Assembly (NCBI GenBank): GCA_003244255.1
Contig: QHCD01000032.1
Coordinates: forward strand, 1-35,134
DNA: 35,134 bases
Direction of reading: 5' to 3'
Source: Pseudonocardiales bacterium
GTDB taxonomy: Bacteria; Actinomycetota; Actinomycetes; Mycobacteriales; QHCD01
The notes beneath the pieces were generated by a model that was not told where the DNA came from, ran no database searches, and saw nothing but the letters and a program-made list of their open reading frames with translations. Of this stretch, positions 25,782 through 35,134 are shown piece after piece. Each line of letters opens with the position of its first letter. Positions within the stretch are counted from its first letter, which is position 1. The position numbers and the translations under genes are program-made.

Positions 25782-27172
25782 TCCCCCTCCAGCATCCGCA
25801 CCGCCGCTGCGAACGCGTCGCCCCGAGCCGCGTAGTCGGTGAACATGTCGAACGACGCGCCGGCAGGTGCGAGCAGCACCGTGTCCCCGTCACCCGCCAG
25901 CCGCGCCGCTGCCCGCACCGCCTCGGTCATGGCCCCATCGTCGCTGGTGGACACGTCGACGACCGGCAGGTCGGGCGCGTGTCGCGCGATTGCGTCCGCG
26001 ATGCGAGCACGGTCGACGCCGATCAGCACCGCACCGACCAGGTGGCGGCGCACGGATTCCACCAGCGGCGTGACGTCGATGTCCTTCAGCTGCCCGCCGG
26101 CGATCCACACGACGCGCGGGTACGACGTCAGCGATCCCGCCGCCGCGTGCGGGTTCGTCGCCTTGCTGTCGTCCACATAGGACACTCCGGCTACGACGCC
26201 GACGACCGCATTGCGGTGGGGGGCCGGGAGGTACGCGCGCAATCCCGCGGCGATTGCCTTCGGGGGCACGCCGTAGCGTCGAGCCAGTGCGGCCGCAGCC
26301 AGAGCGTTCGCGACGTTGTGCCGGCCGGAGACAGGAATGTCGCCGCACCGAGCGAGTTCGACGCCGCCGCCGGCGGACCCGATAGCGCCTTCCGCCACGT
26401 CGAATGCGCGGTCGACCAGCGAGTCACCGACCACGCCCAGCTGCCCGTTCGCCGGCTCGCCGAGGGTGAACGCGACGACGTCGGAGCAATCGGCGGCAAG
26501 GGCGACGACAGCCGGGTCGTCCGCGTTCACGACCGCCGTCGCACCCGGACGCAGGATCGAGCCCTTGTCGGCGGCGTAGGCCTCGAACGTGCCGTGCCAG
26601 TCGAGGTGGTCGGGAACCAGGTTCAGGATCGCGGCCGCGACCGGCTGGATGGTCGGGCAGAAGTGCAGCTGCGCACTGGAGAGCTCGACGGCGAGCACGG
26701 CGTGAGCCGGCCGGGCACGCACCGCATCGGTCACCGGATCGCCGATGTTGCCGGCCGCGACGGCGCTAAGCCCGCCCGCTTGCAGCATCGAGGACAGCAT
26801 GCCGACCGTCGTCGTCTTGCCGTCGGTGCCCGTGACCGCAAGCCAGTCCGGGCGCGGTGGTTCGGCGATGCGCCAGCCGAATTCGACCTCGCTGATCACC
26901 TCAAGGCCGACGTCGAGAGCCGATCGAAGCAAGGGGTGTGTGGGCCGCAGCCCGGGTGAGGTGATCACCAGGTCCGTCCCAGCCGGCGGCGCGTCCAGCT
27001 CCGGGACCACGGTGACCGCGCCGGCGAGATCGGCCGGCAACCCCCCGGTCGGGTCGGTGACGGTGACGACGGCACCCAGGTCGAGCGCCGCGCGCACGGC
27101 GGCGATGCCGGAGCGGCCGGCGCCGGCGACCACGACCCGGCGGCCGGCGAGCGATGAGACCGGCGGCGTCAT
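25778..27172 (-). CDS. murD: UDP-N-acetylmuramoylalanine--D-glutamate ligase
   Basis: Adds D-Glu to UDP-MurNAc-L-Ala. The 464 residues carry [19 protein letters not shown], the ATP site [36 protein letters not shown] and the C-terminal [17 protein letters not shown]; the lysine there is usual for the family. The start is ATG 27172, overlapping the mraY stop as ATGA. The frame is open upstream, but only within mraY. Confidence 0.97.
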   Translation of the reverse strand: MTPPVSSLAGRRVVVAGAGRSGIAAVRAALDLGAVVTVTDPTGGLPADLAGAVTVVPELDAPPAGTDLVITSPGLRPTHPLLRSALDVGLEVISEVEFGWRIAEPPRPDWLAVTGTDGKTTTVGMLSSMLQAGGLSAVAAGNIGDPVTDAVRARPAHAVLAVELSSAQLHFCPTIQPVAAAILNLVPDHLDWHGTFEAYAADKGSILRPGATAVVNADDPAVVALAADCSDVVAFTLGEPANGQLGVVGDSLVDRAFDVAEGAIGSAGGGVELARCGDIPVSGRHNVANALAAAALARRYGVPPKAIAAGLRAYLPAPHRNAVVGVVAGVSYVDDSKATNPHAAAGSLTSYPRVVWIAGGQLKDIDVTPLVESVRRHLVGAVLIGVDRARIADAIARHAPDLPVVDVSTSDDGAMTEAVRAAARLAGDGDTVLLAPAGASFDMFTDYAARGDAFAAAVRMLEGE

Positions 27173-28254
27173 CCCTGCACCCCGTAGGAGATGAACTCGG
27201 CGTAGAACACGCCGAGCCCGAAGGCCACCGCGAGGCCGGTGACGATCCAGAACCGCACGATGACGGTCATCTCCTGCCAGCCGGCCAGCTCGAAGTGATG
27301 ATGGATCGGGGCCATGTTGAACAGCCTGCGGCGGGTGGTCCGAAACACCGCTATCTGCAGCACCACCGAGAGGATCTCGAGTACGAACAGGCCGCCGAGC
27401 ACGAACAGCAGCATCTCGGTGCGCGAGAGGATCGCGAGCGCGGTGACGAGTCCGCCGAGCGCGAGCGATCCGGTGTCGCCCATGATGATCCGGGCCGGAT
27501 GGGCGTTCCACCAGAGGAACCCGAAGCAGGCACCCATCGCCGCCGCCGCCACCAGAGCGACGTCGAGCGGGTCTCGGACGACGTAGCAACCGCCCTTCGC
27601 GCCGGCGACGCCACACAGGTTGCGGAACTGGTAGAACGAGATCATCACGTAGGAGCCGAGCACCATCACCGAGCTTCCGGCCGCCAGGCCGTCCAGGCCG
27701 TCGGTGAAGTTGACGGCGTTGGAGAACCCGCCGACCAGCAGCAGCGCGAAGATCACGAATCCGACGCCGCCGAAGCTGATCGCCGCGATGTCGCGGACGA
27801 AGGACAGGTGTACCGACGCCGGCGCCACCTTGGGACCGCGGTGGAACTGCAGCGCCAGGACGGCGAAGCCCACGCCGCCGACCACCTGGCCGATCAGCTT
27901 CGCCGACTTCGACAGGCCGAGATTGCGTTGCTTGCGCACCTTGACGAAGTCGTCGACAAACCCGACCGCGCCGAGAAAGACCATCAGGGAGAGCGCCAGC
28001 AGCCCGGACGCGGTCGGGCCGCGGCCGGGCTGGGTGACGACGACCAGGTGCGCCACGAGGTAGCCGAGCACGGTGCCGACGATGATGACCGTTCCACCCA
28101 TGGTCGGTGTGCCCCGCTTGACCATGTGCGAACGCGGGCCTTCGGTGCGGATCTCCTGGCCGAAGCCGCCGCCGCGGAAGATCCGCACGGCGATCGGCGT
28201 GCAGAGGATCGAGAAGAGCAGCGACACAAGGGCGGCGATCAGCACCGACTTCAC
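27169..28254 (-). CDS. mraY: Phospho-N-acetylmuramoyl-pentapeptide transferase
   Basis: Makes lipid I by joining the MurNAc-pentapeptide phosphate to undecaprenyl phosphate in the membrane. The 361 residues have about ten helices and all key motifs: [59 protein letters not shown] and [17 protein letters not shown] 28254 overlaps the murF stop as GTGA. Confidence 0.98.
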   Translation of the reverse strand: MKSVLIAALVSLLFSILCTPIAVRIFRGGGFGQEIRTEGPRSHMVKRGTPTMGGTVIIVGTVLGYLVAHLVVVTQPGRGPTASGLLALSLMVFLGAVGFVDDFVKVRKQRNLGLSKSAKLIGQVVGGVGFAVLALQFHRGPKVAPASVHLSFVRDIAAISFGGVGFVIFALLLVGGFSNAVNFTDGLDGLAAGSSVMVLGSYVMISFYQFRNLCGVAGAKGGCYVVRDPLDVALVAAAAMGACFGFLWWNAHPARIIMGDTGSLALGGLVTALAILSRTEMLLFVLGGLFVLEILSVVLQIAVFRTTRRRLFNMAPIHHHFELAGWQEMTVIVRFWIVTGLAVAFGLGVFYAEFISYGVQG

Positions 28255-29675
28255 GGCGTCACCTCGGCGGCCCCGCCGTCGGTCCGGCCGGCGAGATCCA
28301 GCGCGAGCCGCTCGAGCCCGACCGACCGCGACGCCTTCACCAGCACGACGTCGCCGGAGCGGACATCGGCGCTGACGACGTCGGCCGCTGCCGCGATGTC
28401 GGGCACATGAGTCGAGCTCTCCCCCCGCATGCCAGCCGCGCGCGCACCGTCGTAGATCCCACCCGCATCGGCTCCGACGACGATGAGGCGGTCGATGCCG
28501 AGCGCGGCCACCGAACGCCCGAGTGCATTGTGCTCGCGCTCCGTTGCCGCACCGAGCTCGGCCATCGGGCCAAGCACGGCGATCGACCGGCCGGGACGTG
28601 CGGCGCCGAGCCCCGCCAGCGTCCGCACGGCCGCCAGCATCGATTCCGGGTTGGCGTTGTAGGCGTCGTTGACGAGCAGCACGCCGTCGGACCGCTCGAC
28701 GACCTCCATCCGCCACCGGCTGGCCGGCGTCGCGGCGGTGATCGTGTCGGCGACGGCGGGCAGCGGCAGCCCAAGCTCGAGCGCGATCGCCGCGGCCGCA
28801 AGGCTGTTCGACACCTGGTGCTCGCCGACAAGACCCAGCCGGATCGGCGCGTTCTGGCCGCCCCCGACGAGCGTGTACGACGCCCGGCCGTCGGGGCCGA
28901 CCGTTACGTCGGCGGCACGCACGTCGGCATCGGTCGCGGTGCCGAACAGCACGATGCGGGCCGGGGTGGTTGTCGACATCGCCCGGACCAGCGGATCGTC
29001 GGCGTTGAGCACCGCGACGCCGCCGGCTGCCGCGGCCGGAAGCGCCTGTACGAGTTCGGATTTCGCGGCCGCGATCGCCTCCCGCGAGCCGAACTCGCCG
29101 AGGTGTGCGCTGCCGACATTGAGAACGGCGGCCAACCGCGGGCGCGCGATGCGGCACAGTGCGGTGATGTCACCCATCCTTCGCGCGCCGCTCTCCAGCA
29201 CGAGATAGCGAGTGTCCACAGTGCACCGGAGCACGGTGTGCGGGTAGCCGATCTCGGTGTTCAGCGAGCCGGCCGGCGCCACGGTGGGACCGAGCCGGGC
29301 GAGCAGCGCGGCCAGCAGGTCCTTTGTCGTCGTCTTGCCCGCCGACCCCGTGACGCCGACGACGTCGACACCGGGCAGCCGGGCCAGCGCCGCGTGCGCG
29401 AGGCGGCCCAGGGCTTCGACCGGGCTGCCGCCGACGATCACGGCCGGTCCACCGACGGGCCGCGCCGCGAGCACCGCGACGGCACCGGCGCGCAGCGCAT
29501 CGGCCGCGAAGTCGTGCCCGTCGACACGGTCTCCGGCGACGGCGACGAAAAGGCCGCCGGCGCCCACCGACCGAGAGTCGAACTCGACGCCGGTCACCAG
29601 CGCAGGGCCTAGCGCACCGTCCTCGAGCTGTCCCCCGGTCGCGGCCGCGACGTCGGAGAGCGTCATCTCGATCAC
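28251..29675 (-). CDS. murF: UDP-MurNAc-tripeptide--D-alanyl-D-alanine ligase
   Basis: Adds D-Ala-D-Ala to finish the pentapeptide precursor. The 474 residues begin [16 protein letters not shown]. They contain [19 protein letters not shown], the P-loop [42 protein letters not shown] and [15 protein letters not shown], and end with a Rossmann-like ligase domain. GTG 29675 overlaps the murE stop as GTGA. The upstream open part of the frame lies inside murE. Confidence 0.97.
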   Translation of the reverse strand: MIEMTLSDVAAATGGQLEDGALGPALVTGVEFDSRSVGAGGLFVAVAGDRVDGHDFAADALRAGAVAVLAARPVGGPAVIVGGSPVEALGRLAHAALARLPGVDVVGVTGSAGKTTTKDLLAALLARLGPTVAPAGSLNTEIGYPHTVLRCTVDTRYLVLESGARRMGDITALCRIARPRLAAVLNVGSAHLGEFGSREAIAAAKSELVQALPAAAAGGVAVLNADDPLVRAMSTTTPARIVLFGTATDADVRAADVTVGPDGRASYTLVGGGQNAPIRLGLVGEHQVSNSLAAAAIALELGLPLPAVADTITAATPASRWRMEVVERSDGVLLVNDAYNANPESMLAAVRTLAGLGAARPGRSIAVLGPMAELGAATEREHNALGRSVAALGIDRLIVVGADAGGIYDGARAAGMRGESSTHVPDIAAAADVVSADVRSGDVVLVKASRSVGLERLALDLAGRTDGGAAEVTP

Positions 29676-31216
29676 GCCGGATCCGCGGCGTCGGCGTCGG
29701 CCAGAGCGGCGCGCAGCACCATCCGGTCGTCGAACGGCCGGACCGTACCCGCCACCTCCTGTCCCTGCTCGTGGCCCTTTCCGGCCACAAGCACCGTGTC
29801 GCCGGCCCGCGCTCGCCGCACGGCCTCGGCGATCGCGGCGCCGCGGTCGCCGACGACGGTCCACGGCGCGGCGCCGGCAGCGCGCGCCCCGGATTCGATC
29901 TCGGACCGGATCGCGGTCGGGTCCTCCGAGCGCGGGTTGTCATCGGTAATGATCACCAGGTCGGATCCGCGCGCGGCCACGTCGCCCATCATCGGGCGCT
30001 TGGCCCGGTCCCGGTCGCCGCCGCACCCGACGACGACGATCAGCTGGCCCGACGTCGAGGGCCGCAGCGCCGCGATGACGGCTTCGAGCGCGGCCGGCTT
30101 GTGGGCGTAGTCGACGTAGGCGCGAATCGGCGTGCCCGGTCCGTCGACCCGCTCCAGCCGGCCGGGCACCCGCACGGCGGCGAACGCGGCGGCCGCCTCG
30201 GCGACCGGCACGCCGACCGTGTCGAGCATCGCCAGCGCGAGCAGCGCGTTGTCCACGTTGAACCGTCCCGGCAGCCCGAGGGTGACAGCGGTCCACCCGC
30301 CGTCCGGACCGACCGCGGCGAACGACGACCCGCGGTCGTCGGCGCCGATCGGTCCGGCCCGCCAACGCGCGCCAGCAGCACCGGCGGCCGAGACCGTCAC
30401 CGTGCCGGGGCCGACCAGTCGGCGGCCCCAGGGGTCGTCGACGTTCACCACCTCGGCCGCGCTGCGGCCGTCGAAGAGCAACGCCTTGGCCGCGAAGTAG
30501 TCGTCCATGTCGGCGTGGAAGTCCAGGTGCTCCGCCGAGAGGTTGCTGAACCCGGCCGAGGCGAACCGGGTGCCGTCGACCCGGCCGAGCACGAGTGCGT
30601 GACTGGACACCTCCATCGCCACGGCCGTGGCGCCGCGCTCGAGCATCACGGCGAGCGCGGCCTGCAGCTCCGGCGCCTCCGGCGTGGTGCGCACGCTCGG
30701 CTCGGTTCGCCCGGCGATCCGGGTTTCGACCGTGCCGAGCAGCCCGGTCACCATGCCGGCGTGGCGAAGTCCCGCCTCGAGCAGGAAGGTGGTCGTGGTC
30801 TTGCCGCTGGTGCCGGTCACGCCGAGCACGGCCAGCTGGCGCGACGGGTCGCCGTAGATCCACGACGACAGCGGTCCGATCACCGAGCCCAGCCGGTTCT
30901 CGACAAGCACCGGCAGGCCGCTCGCACGCGCGCGCGCCGCTCCGGCCGGATCGGTGAGCACGGCGACCGCGCCGCGGCGGGCGGCCTCCGTCGCATAGTC
31001 GGCGCCGTGCGCGGCCGACCCCGCCCGGGCGATGAAGAGGTCACCGGCCACGACGGCGGCAGCGGCATGGGCGATCCCGGTGACAAGGACGTGCTCGGCG
31101 GCATCTATGGCGACACCGGCAGTTTGCCGGTCGAGTCGCGCGGCGACGGCTCCCAGCGGGTGCGCCGCCGGTCGCGCGGGTCGCAGCGGCGCGATCGGTG
31201 CTGGCACGACAGGCAA
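29672..31216 (-). CDS. murE: UDP-MurNAc-tripeptide synthetase, meso-diaminopimelate adding
   Basis: Adds the third residue of the stem peptide. The DDNPRSEDP motif near residue 423 is that of meso-DAP ligases, so the wall is expected to contain meso-DAP. Other motifs are ITGTSGKTTTTFLLEAGL in the form GVTGTSGKTTTTF, TTPEAPELQ, MEVSSHAL and FSNLSAEHLDFHADM. The 514-residue frame starts at TTG 31216; GTG 31207 is an alternative. Neither has a good ribosome binding site. There is a 31-nt gap to ftsI, the only clear break between ftsL and ftsQ apart from the murG-murC repeat. Confidence 0.97.
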   Translation of the reverse strand: MPVVPAPIAPLRPARPAAHPLGAVAARLDRQTAGVAIDAAEHVLVTGIAHAAAAVVAGDLFIARAGSAAHGADYATEAARRGAVAVLTDPAGAARARASGLPVLVENRLGSVIGPLSSWIYGDPSRQLAVLGVTGTSGKTTTTFLLEAGLRHAGMVTGLLGTVETRIAGRTEPSVRTTPEAPELQAALAVMLERGATAVAMEVSSHALVLGRVDGTRFASAGFSNLSAEHLDFHADMDDYFAAKALLFDGRSAAEVVNVDDPWGRRLVGPGTVTVSAAGAAGARWRAGPIGADDRGSSFAAVGPDGGWTAVTLGLPGRFNVDNALLALAMLDTVGVPVAEAAAAFAAVRVPGRLERVDGPGTPIRAYVDYAHKPAALEAVIAALRPSTSGQLIVVVGCGGDRDRAKRPMMGDVAARGSDLVIITDDNPRSEDPTAIRSEIESGARAAGAAPWTVVGDRGAAIAEAVRRARAGDTVLVAGKGHEQGQEVAGTVRPFDDRMVLRAALADADAADPA

Positions 31217-31247
31217 GACTACCGGCGCCGGACGCGACGTCCGTCCA

Positions 31248-33053
31248 TCACGGGTAGAGCGGCAGCGACGCCGGCCGGGCCCCCGTCGGCGGCACCCCGC
31301 CCGCCTTCAGCGCGTAGGTCATGATCTGACCGAAGAGCGGCGCGGCGACGTCGCCGCCCAGGTAGTCGGTCTGCGGCGTGTCGACCATCACCGAGATCAC
31401 GTACGCCGGATTGTCGGCCGGCGCGAACCCCGCGAAGGTCGACCAGTAGTTGGAGTTGGAGTAGGTGCCGTCCGGGTTCAGCTGCTGGCCGGTGCCGGTC
31501 TTGCCGGCGACGGTGTAGCCGGCAATGGCCGCCTTCGGCGCGGTGCCGCCCTCCTGGGTGACCATCTGCAACATCTGCTGCAGTGTGCGGGCCGTCTGCA
31601 CCGACACGATGCGGTGCCCGGCCGGCGCCGTCGCCCGGGCCACGCTGCCGTCGGGCGCGGTAACGCTTTGCACGATCCGGGCCGGGACGCGCACGCCGTC
31701 GTTCGCGATCACCTGGTACATGTTGGCGAGCTGCAGGCTGGTGACCGCGACGCCCTGGCCGATCGGCAGGTTGCCGAAGGTGCTCCCCGACCAGTCCTTC
31801 ATCGCCGGCAGCAGGCCCGCGCTCTCAGTCGGCAGCTGGATGCCCGTGGTCGAGCCCTCACCGAAGGCCTTGGCGTAGTCGTCCCAGGCCTTCGGCCCGA
31901 GCTTCTGCGCGATCAGCAGGGTCCCGATGTTGCTGGACTTGGCGAGGATGCCGGTCGCCGTCCACCGCACCGGGCTGTGCACCCAGTCGTCGTGGATCGT
32001 GCGGTCGGCGACCTGCAGCTCACCGGGAACGTTCAGCACCGTCCTCGGCGTGATGACGTGGCGTTCCAGCGCCGCGGCGAAGGTGATGATCTTGTTGGCC
32101 GAGCCGGGCTCGAAGACGTCGGAGACGTTCGGGTTGGAGAGCAGCGGGCCTGGCGAGGCGCCCGGGTCGCTCGCGTCGTAGGTCGGGTCTGATGTCATCG
32201 CGAGGACTCGGCTGGTCCTTGCGTCCATCACCGTGACCTGGCCGCCCCTGGCGCCGGTCGAGCGCACCGCCTGGTTCAGGGCCTGCTGGGCGACGTACTG
32301 CAGGTCACTCGAGATCGTCAGCCGCACGGTCGATCCCGCCACCGCCGCCGTCTCCTTGTGCACGCCAGATGGGATCACCTCGCCGCCCTGGCCGACCTCG
32401 ACCGTCAGCCGGCCCGGCGTTCCCGACAGCGGCTTGTCGAACTGCTGCTCGATGCCGGCCCGGCCGTGACCGTCGCGGTCGGTGAATCCGACGACGCTGG
32501 CGCCGATGCTGCCGTCGGGATGCATGCGCTCGGGTTCGGGAAGCGTGCCGATTCCCTCGATGCCCAGTGCCATCACCTGCTCGGCGATCGTCGGGTCGAC
32601 GTCGTGCGCGAGATAGACGAACCGGCTGCCGCGTGCCGATGCCGCGACGATGGCCTGCTGCGCGGTCGATACCGGGACCCCGAGCATCGGCGCGACCCGC
32701 TGCGCGACCGAGAACGGCTCGATGATCATCGACGGGTCGGCGAACACGGCGTCGGCGTCGACGCTGTAGGCCATCACCTCGCCGTTGCGGTCGAGGATCT
32801 GCCCCCGCGTCGCCTGGATGTCCGTGGTGCGCAGCCGGGACTGCTGTGCCGCCGAGGCGTAGGTGGCGCCGTCGAGGGCCTGCAGCTGCACCAGCCGTCC
32901 GCCGAGCACGAGCACGAGCACGACCACGCCGACGAAGCTGACCGTGAGCCGCCGCGAGCCGCTGCCGAGCCGCAGCGTTCGGGAGGACGGTCGGCGCGGC
33001 GCGGTGGGCGACGGTGCCGTCCGGCGGCGGGAGCGCGGTGGCTGCTGGCTCAT
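31248..33053 (-). CDS. ftsI: Septal class B penicillin-binding protein FtsI (PBP3)
   Basis: Transpeptidase partner of FtsW, 601 residues. A basic cytoplasmic tail and a helix RRLTVSFVGVVVLVLVLGGR (about 34-53) anchor it. The class B pedestal motif TRGQILDRNGEVMAYSVDAD follows. The catalytic triad is FEPGSANK (Ser318, Lys321), KSSN and KTGTGQ (Lys518). No PASTA domains are present. ATG 33053 overlaps the ftsL stop as ATGA. The C-terminus ends at SLPLYP, a normal length for actinobacterial FtsI. Confidence 0.97.
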   Translation of the reverse strand: MSQQPPRSRRRTAPSPTAPRRPSSRTLRLGSGSRRLTVSFVGVVVLVLVLGGRLVQLQALDGATYASAAQQSRLRTTDIQATRGQILDRNGEVMAYSVDADAVFADPSMIIEPFSVAQRVAPMLGVPVSTAQQAIVAASARGSRFVYLAHDVDPTIAEQVMALGIEGIGTLPEPERMHPDGSIGASVVGFTDRDGHGRAGIEQQFDKPLSGTPGRLTVEVGQGGEVIPSGVHKETAAVAGSTVRLTISSDLQYVAQQALNQAVRSTGARGGQVTVMDARTSRVLAMTSDPTYDASDPGASPGPLLSNPNVSDVFEPGSANKIITFAAALERHVITPRTVLNVPGELQVADRTIHDDWVHSPVRWTATGILAKSSNIGTLLIAQKLGPKAWDDYAKAFGEGSTTGIQLPTESAGLLPAMKDWSGSTFGNLPIGQGVAVTSLQLANMYQVIANDGVRVPARIVQSVTAPDGSVARATAPAGHRIVSVQTARTLQQMLQMVTQEGGTAPKAAIAGYTVAGKTGTGQQLNPDGTYSNSNYWSTFAGFAPADNPAYVISVMVDTPQTDYLGGDVAAPLFGQIMTYALKAGGVPPTGARPASLPLYP

Positions 33054-33469
33054 CGGTTCGTACCTCCGGGCGGGGGCGGCGGCGGGGGCGGGACGGTGGC
33101 CGGCGCCGGGTGCCCGAGCACCTTGGTGTGGCCGCCGGGGCCGATCACGATGAAGGTCGGGTCGCCGCCCGCGACCATTCCGAGCGCGGCGGCGGCTGCG
33201 GCGAGGTGCTCCGGCGTCGACAGGGACTGGATCCGTCGTTGCAGCTCTTGCTGCTTGAGCACCAGCGCGTCGTTGCGCAGCTGCAACGAGCGCGCCCGGA
33301 ACGACCCCGAGGCCGTCACGGTGTTGACGAACAGCAGCAGCACCAGCCCGGCGGCCAGCACGACCAGGATGAGCAGCACGAACGGCGTCCGCGGCGCCGT
33401 CGCCGGTGCGAGCCGTCCGCGGGCAGACCGGGCCCGCCCGACGACGCCGGACGCGCTGAAGGCGGTCAT
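33050..33469 (-). CDS. ftsL: FtsL-like septum protein
   Basis: A bitopic membrane protein of 139 residues in the ftsL position between rsmH and ftsI. The cytoplasmic tail is basic, a membrane helix [20 protein letters not shown] lies at about 28-48, and an extracytoplasmic leucine-rich coiled coil ([20 protein letters not shown]) follows, as expected for FtsL, which pairs with DivIC. The C-terminus is a Pro run ([10 protein letters not shown]). The sequence itself is poorly conserved, so the call rests on topology and position. ATG 33469 overlaps the rsmH stop as ATGA. Confidence 0.88.
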   Translation of the reverse strand: MTAFSASGVVGRARSARGRLAPATAPRTPFVLLILVVLAAGLVLLLFVNTVTASGSFRARSLQLRNDALVLKQQELQRRIQSLSTPEHLAAAAAALGMVAGGDPTFIVIGPGGHTKVLGHPAPATVPPPPPPPPGGTNR

Positions 33470-34425
33470 GCCGCCTCGCGAACCCGCTCGGCTGCGCGCA
33501 GGCGGGCCGAGGTCGCACGGCGGTTGGTCGTGCGCTCGCGCTCCGACGGCCGTTCGGCGCCGTTGGTCAGCAGCCGCAGGGTCGGCGCAGACCCGGGCAG
33601 CTCCACCGGCAGGTCGATCGGCGTGGTTCCCCGGGCCCGGGCGGCGAAGGCGCGCTTCACGGCGCGGTCCTCCAGCGAGTGGTAGCTCAACACGACGATG
33701 CGTCCTTTCACTGCGAGAGCGTCGATTGCGGCGGGCAGCACGCGCTGGAGGCTGGCCAGTTCCTGGTTGACCTCGATGCGCAATGCCTGGAAGGTGCGCT
33801 TGGCTGGGTGGCCGCCGGTCCGGCGGGTGGCGGCGGGGACGGCGTCCTTGACCAGCTCGGCGAGCCGGGCGGTACCGGCGAACCGCTCCCGGCCCCGCTC
33901 GGCCACGATCGCCCGCGCGATCCGGGCGGCGAAACGCTCCTCGCCGTACTCCCGCAGGACCGCCGCCAGCCGCTCGGCGGGATAGCTGTTGACGATGTCG
34001 GCGGCGGTGGGGCCGGCCGTCGCATCCATCCGCATGTCAAGCGGCGCGTCGACGGAGTAGGTGAACCCGCGCCGCAGCTCGTCGAGCTGCATGGAGGACA
34101 CACCGAGGTCGAGCAGCACTCCGTCGACCCGCGGGTAACCGAGCCGCGACAGCACAGCGGGCATCGCGTCATAGACCGTGTGCACCAGGTGGATTCGCCC
34201 CGCGTAGTCGGCGAGCCGGCGCCGGCTTGATTCGAGCGCCTCGAGGTCGCGGTCGAGGCCGACCAGGGTGAGCTCGGGATGGCCGGCGAGCAGCGCCTCG
34301 GCGTGACCGCCCAGCCCGAGCGTCGCGTCGACGACAACGGCGGGCCGCCCGGCCAATGCCGGGCCGAGCAGCGCGACGACCCGGTCGAGCAGGACGGGCA
34401 CGTGCGCGCCGCGCCCGCCGTCCAC
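33466..34425 (-). CDS. rsmH: 16S rRNA (cytosine-N4)-methyltransferase RsmH
   Basis: SAM-dependent enzyme (formerly MraW) methylating C1402 (E. coli numbering) of 16S rRNA. The 319 residues show [13 protein letters not shown], the SAM-binding [65 protein letters not shown] and [20 protein letters not shown] 34425 is preceded by AAGG at 7 nt, inside the end of the small upstream gene, and starts 2 nt after that gene's stop. Confidence 0.97.
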   Translation of the reverse strand: MDGGRGAHVPVLLDRVVALLGPALAGRPAVVVDATLGLGGHAEALLAGHPELTLVGLDRDLEALESSRRRLADYAGRIHLVHTVYDAMPAVLSRLGYPRVDGVLLDLGVSSMQLDELRRGFTYSVDAPLDMRMDATAGPTAADIVNSYPAERLAAVLREYGEERFAARIARAIVAERGRERFAGTARLAELVKDAVPAATRRTGGHPAKRTFQALRIEVNQELASLQRVLPAAIDALAVKGRIVVLSYHSLEDRAVKRAFAARARGTTPIDLPVELPGSAPTLRLLTNGAERPSERERTTNRRATSARLRAAERVREAA

Positions 34426-34427
34426 GA

Positions 34428-34694
34428 TCAGGCCTTCGCCAGCAGGACGGCGAGCAGTGGAGTCCCAGCGATGACCAGCATGGCGAGGGCGAGTAGCAGC
34501 AGGCTCGATCGGACGTCGGCGGCCAACGGGAGCTGCGGGGCGACGGCGAGTTGCTCCACTGCCGCTTGCTCCACTGGCGGCAGTCGCTGCTCCTCCGCCG
34601 GCGCCGGGGCTCCGGGCCCGGCAGCGGGCGCCGCGGCGGGGCCGGGCAACCCCAACACCGAGCCGGCCGGCCCGGTGTAGGCCGTCGCTGTCAT
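34428..34694 (-). CDS. Small tail-anchored membrane protein of unknown function
   Basis: The 88 residues are a Pro/Ala-rich hydrophilic N-terminus (about 1-60) and one C-terminal hydrophobic segment [20 protein letters not shown] (about 65-84), a tail-anchor layout. I chose ATG 34694 because a very strong AGGAGGA lies 4 nt upstream; the frame is open further to 34781 but overlaps the structured RNA. It sits between mraZ and rsmH, whose start is 2 nt past its stop. No family recognised. Position suggests a link to wall synthesis or division. Confidence 0.75.
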   Translation of the reverse strand: MTATAYTGPAGSVLGLPGPAAAPAAGPGAPAPAEEQRLPPVEQAAVEQLAVAPQLPLAADVRSSLLLLALAMLVIAGTPLLAVLLAKA

Positions 34695-34752
34695 CGGCTC
34701 CTCCTGCGTCGCGGTGCGAGACATCAGCGGTTTCGGGACGGGTCGTGCGTCG

Positions 34753-34821
34753 TGGTCCCCACCCGCCGGACTACCTGGCACCGGGGAAGGTGCGCCAGGA
34801 CCCGGGAACGGGTGGAGACCA
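34753..34821 (-). ncRNA. Structured leader, candidate mraW RNA motif
   Basis: A two-part hairpin lies between mraZ and the rsmH (mraW) operon. The outer arms 34753-34765 (TGGTCCCCACCCG) and 34809-34821 (CGGGTGGAGACCA) match at 12 of 13 positions. An inner stem pairs CCTGGC (34774-34779) with GCCAGG (34794-34799), continued by ACC/GGT and closed by a GGGGAA loop. The mraW motif is a conserved actinobacterial RNA found upstream of mraW operons. Location and a conserved-looking transcript segment (GGTGCCAGGTAGTCCGG) fit it, but I recall the consensus only roughly. Confidence 0.6.
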
Positions 34822-34865
34822 AGTGCCAGGGAGCCCGCGGTGACCGGGTGGTCAGCCGCGACCGC

Positions 34866-35134
34866 TCAGACCAGCCCGGGCAGCACCTCCTCCTCGATGT
34901 TGGCGACGCTGCCCTCGATCTCGGCGAGGTAGCGCTCCCAGGCGCCGGGCTCCCAGATCTCCACCCGGGTGTTGGCGCCGATCACGGCACAGTCGCGGTC
35001 CAGCCCGGCGAACTCGCGCAGCGGCGGCGGGATGGTGATCCGGCCCTGCCGATCGGGGATCTCGTCGGACGCGCTGGCGAACAGCACCCGGCTGTAGTCC
35101 CGTACCCGCCGATCACTCACCGGGGCGCCACCGG
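34866..35134 (-). CDS. mraZ: Transcriptional regulator MraZ, partial (N-terminus beyond right edge)
   Basis: AbrB-like DNA-binding regulator that is normally first in the dcw operon and represses it. The frame is open to the window edge, and only the C-terminal 88 residues are here. They contain the second MraZ repeat: [38 protein letters not shown] and [24 protein letters not shown] at 35120 is inside the family homology (RDYSRV is mid-protein) and is not the true start. The promoter and MraZ operator repeats must lie outside the window. Confidence 0.95.
   Translation of the reverse strand, partial: GGAPVSDRRVRDYSRVLFASASDEIPDRQGRITIPPPLREFAGLDRDCAVIGANTRVEIWEPGAWERYLAEIEGSVANIEEEVLPGLV

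Overview
The window is GC-rich DNA from an actinomycete chromosome. Gene content and order (mraZ to divIVA, then traR/dksA, lspA, rluD-like, dnaE, hisDCB) match the conserved actinobacterial division and cell-wall (dcw) region. MurE carries the DNPR motif of the meso-diaminopimelate-adding enzyme. murC lies inside the cluster between murG and ftsQ, as in mycobacteria and many other actinomycetes and unlike the Streptomyces layout I recall. I cannot name a genus. Nearly every gene is on the minus strand, so transcription runs from the right edge to the left.

Right to left, 35134-19535 is the dcw cluster: mraZ (cut by the edge), a structured leader that looks like the mraW RNA motif, a small tail-anchored protein, rsmH, ftsL, ftsI, murE, murF, mraY, murD, ftsW, murG, murC, ftsQ, ftsZ. 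Most genes from rsmH to ftsQ overlap by exactly 4 nt (ATGA or GTGA), which indicates translational coupling. They supply the cytoplasmic steps from UDP-MurNAc to lipid II (MurC, D, E, F, MraY, MurG) and the septal synthase and divisome (FtsW, FtsI, FtsL, FtsQ, FtsZ). ftsZ has its own AT-rich promoter region.

From 19515 to 15233 lie the post-ftsZ genes pgeF, a PLP-binding YggS protein, sepF, yggT, divIVA (wag31) and a two-TM protein with an Ada-like Cys/His tail. From 15151 to 10052 come a decayed K+/H+ antiporter gene, a TraR/DksA protein with a histone H1-like tail, lspA (probably with a CTG start), an RluD-type pseudouridine synthase, a CPBP intramembrane protease and a GNAT acetyltransferase. 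Then follow dnaE (replicative Pol III alpha) and a DUF2567-like membrane protein. A single plus-strand gene (LON substrate-binding domain, apparently leaderless) separates these from hisD-hisC-hisB. The left 1.7 kb holds two exported proteins of unknown role, less GC-rich in look and probably accessory. The first may be frameshifted in its signal peptide, and the second is a lipoprotein cut by the left edge.

Most of the window is well-known core biology and I found no clear new multi-gene system. The points worth a second look are a perfect 22-bp inverted repeat between sepF and yggT, a 38-bp tandem duplication that creates a coupled 13-codon leader ORF before murC, similar short duplications just upstream of other start codons (sepF, the lipoprotein, the DUF2567-like gene), the antiporter deletion, the probable CTG start of lspA, and in-frame minisatellites in the dksA-like gene and divIVA. 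No tRNA, rRNA, insertion sequence or CRISPR array was seen. Every gap between genes is under 300 bases.
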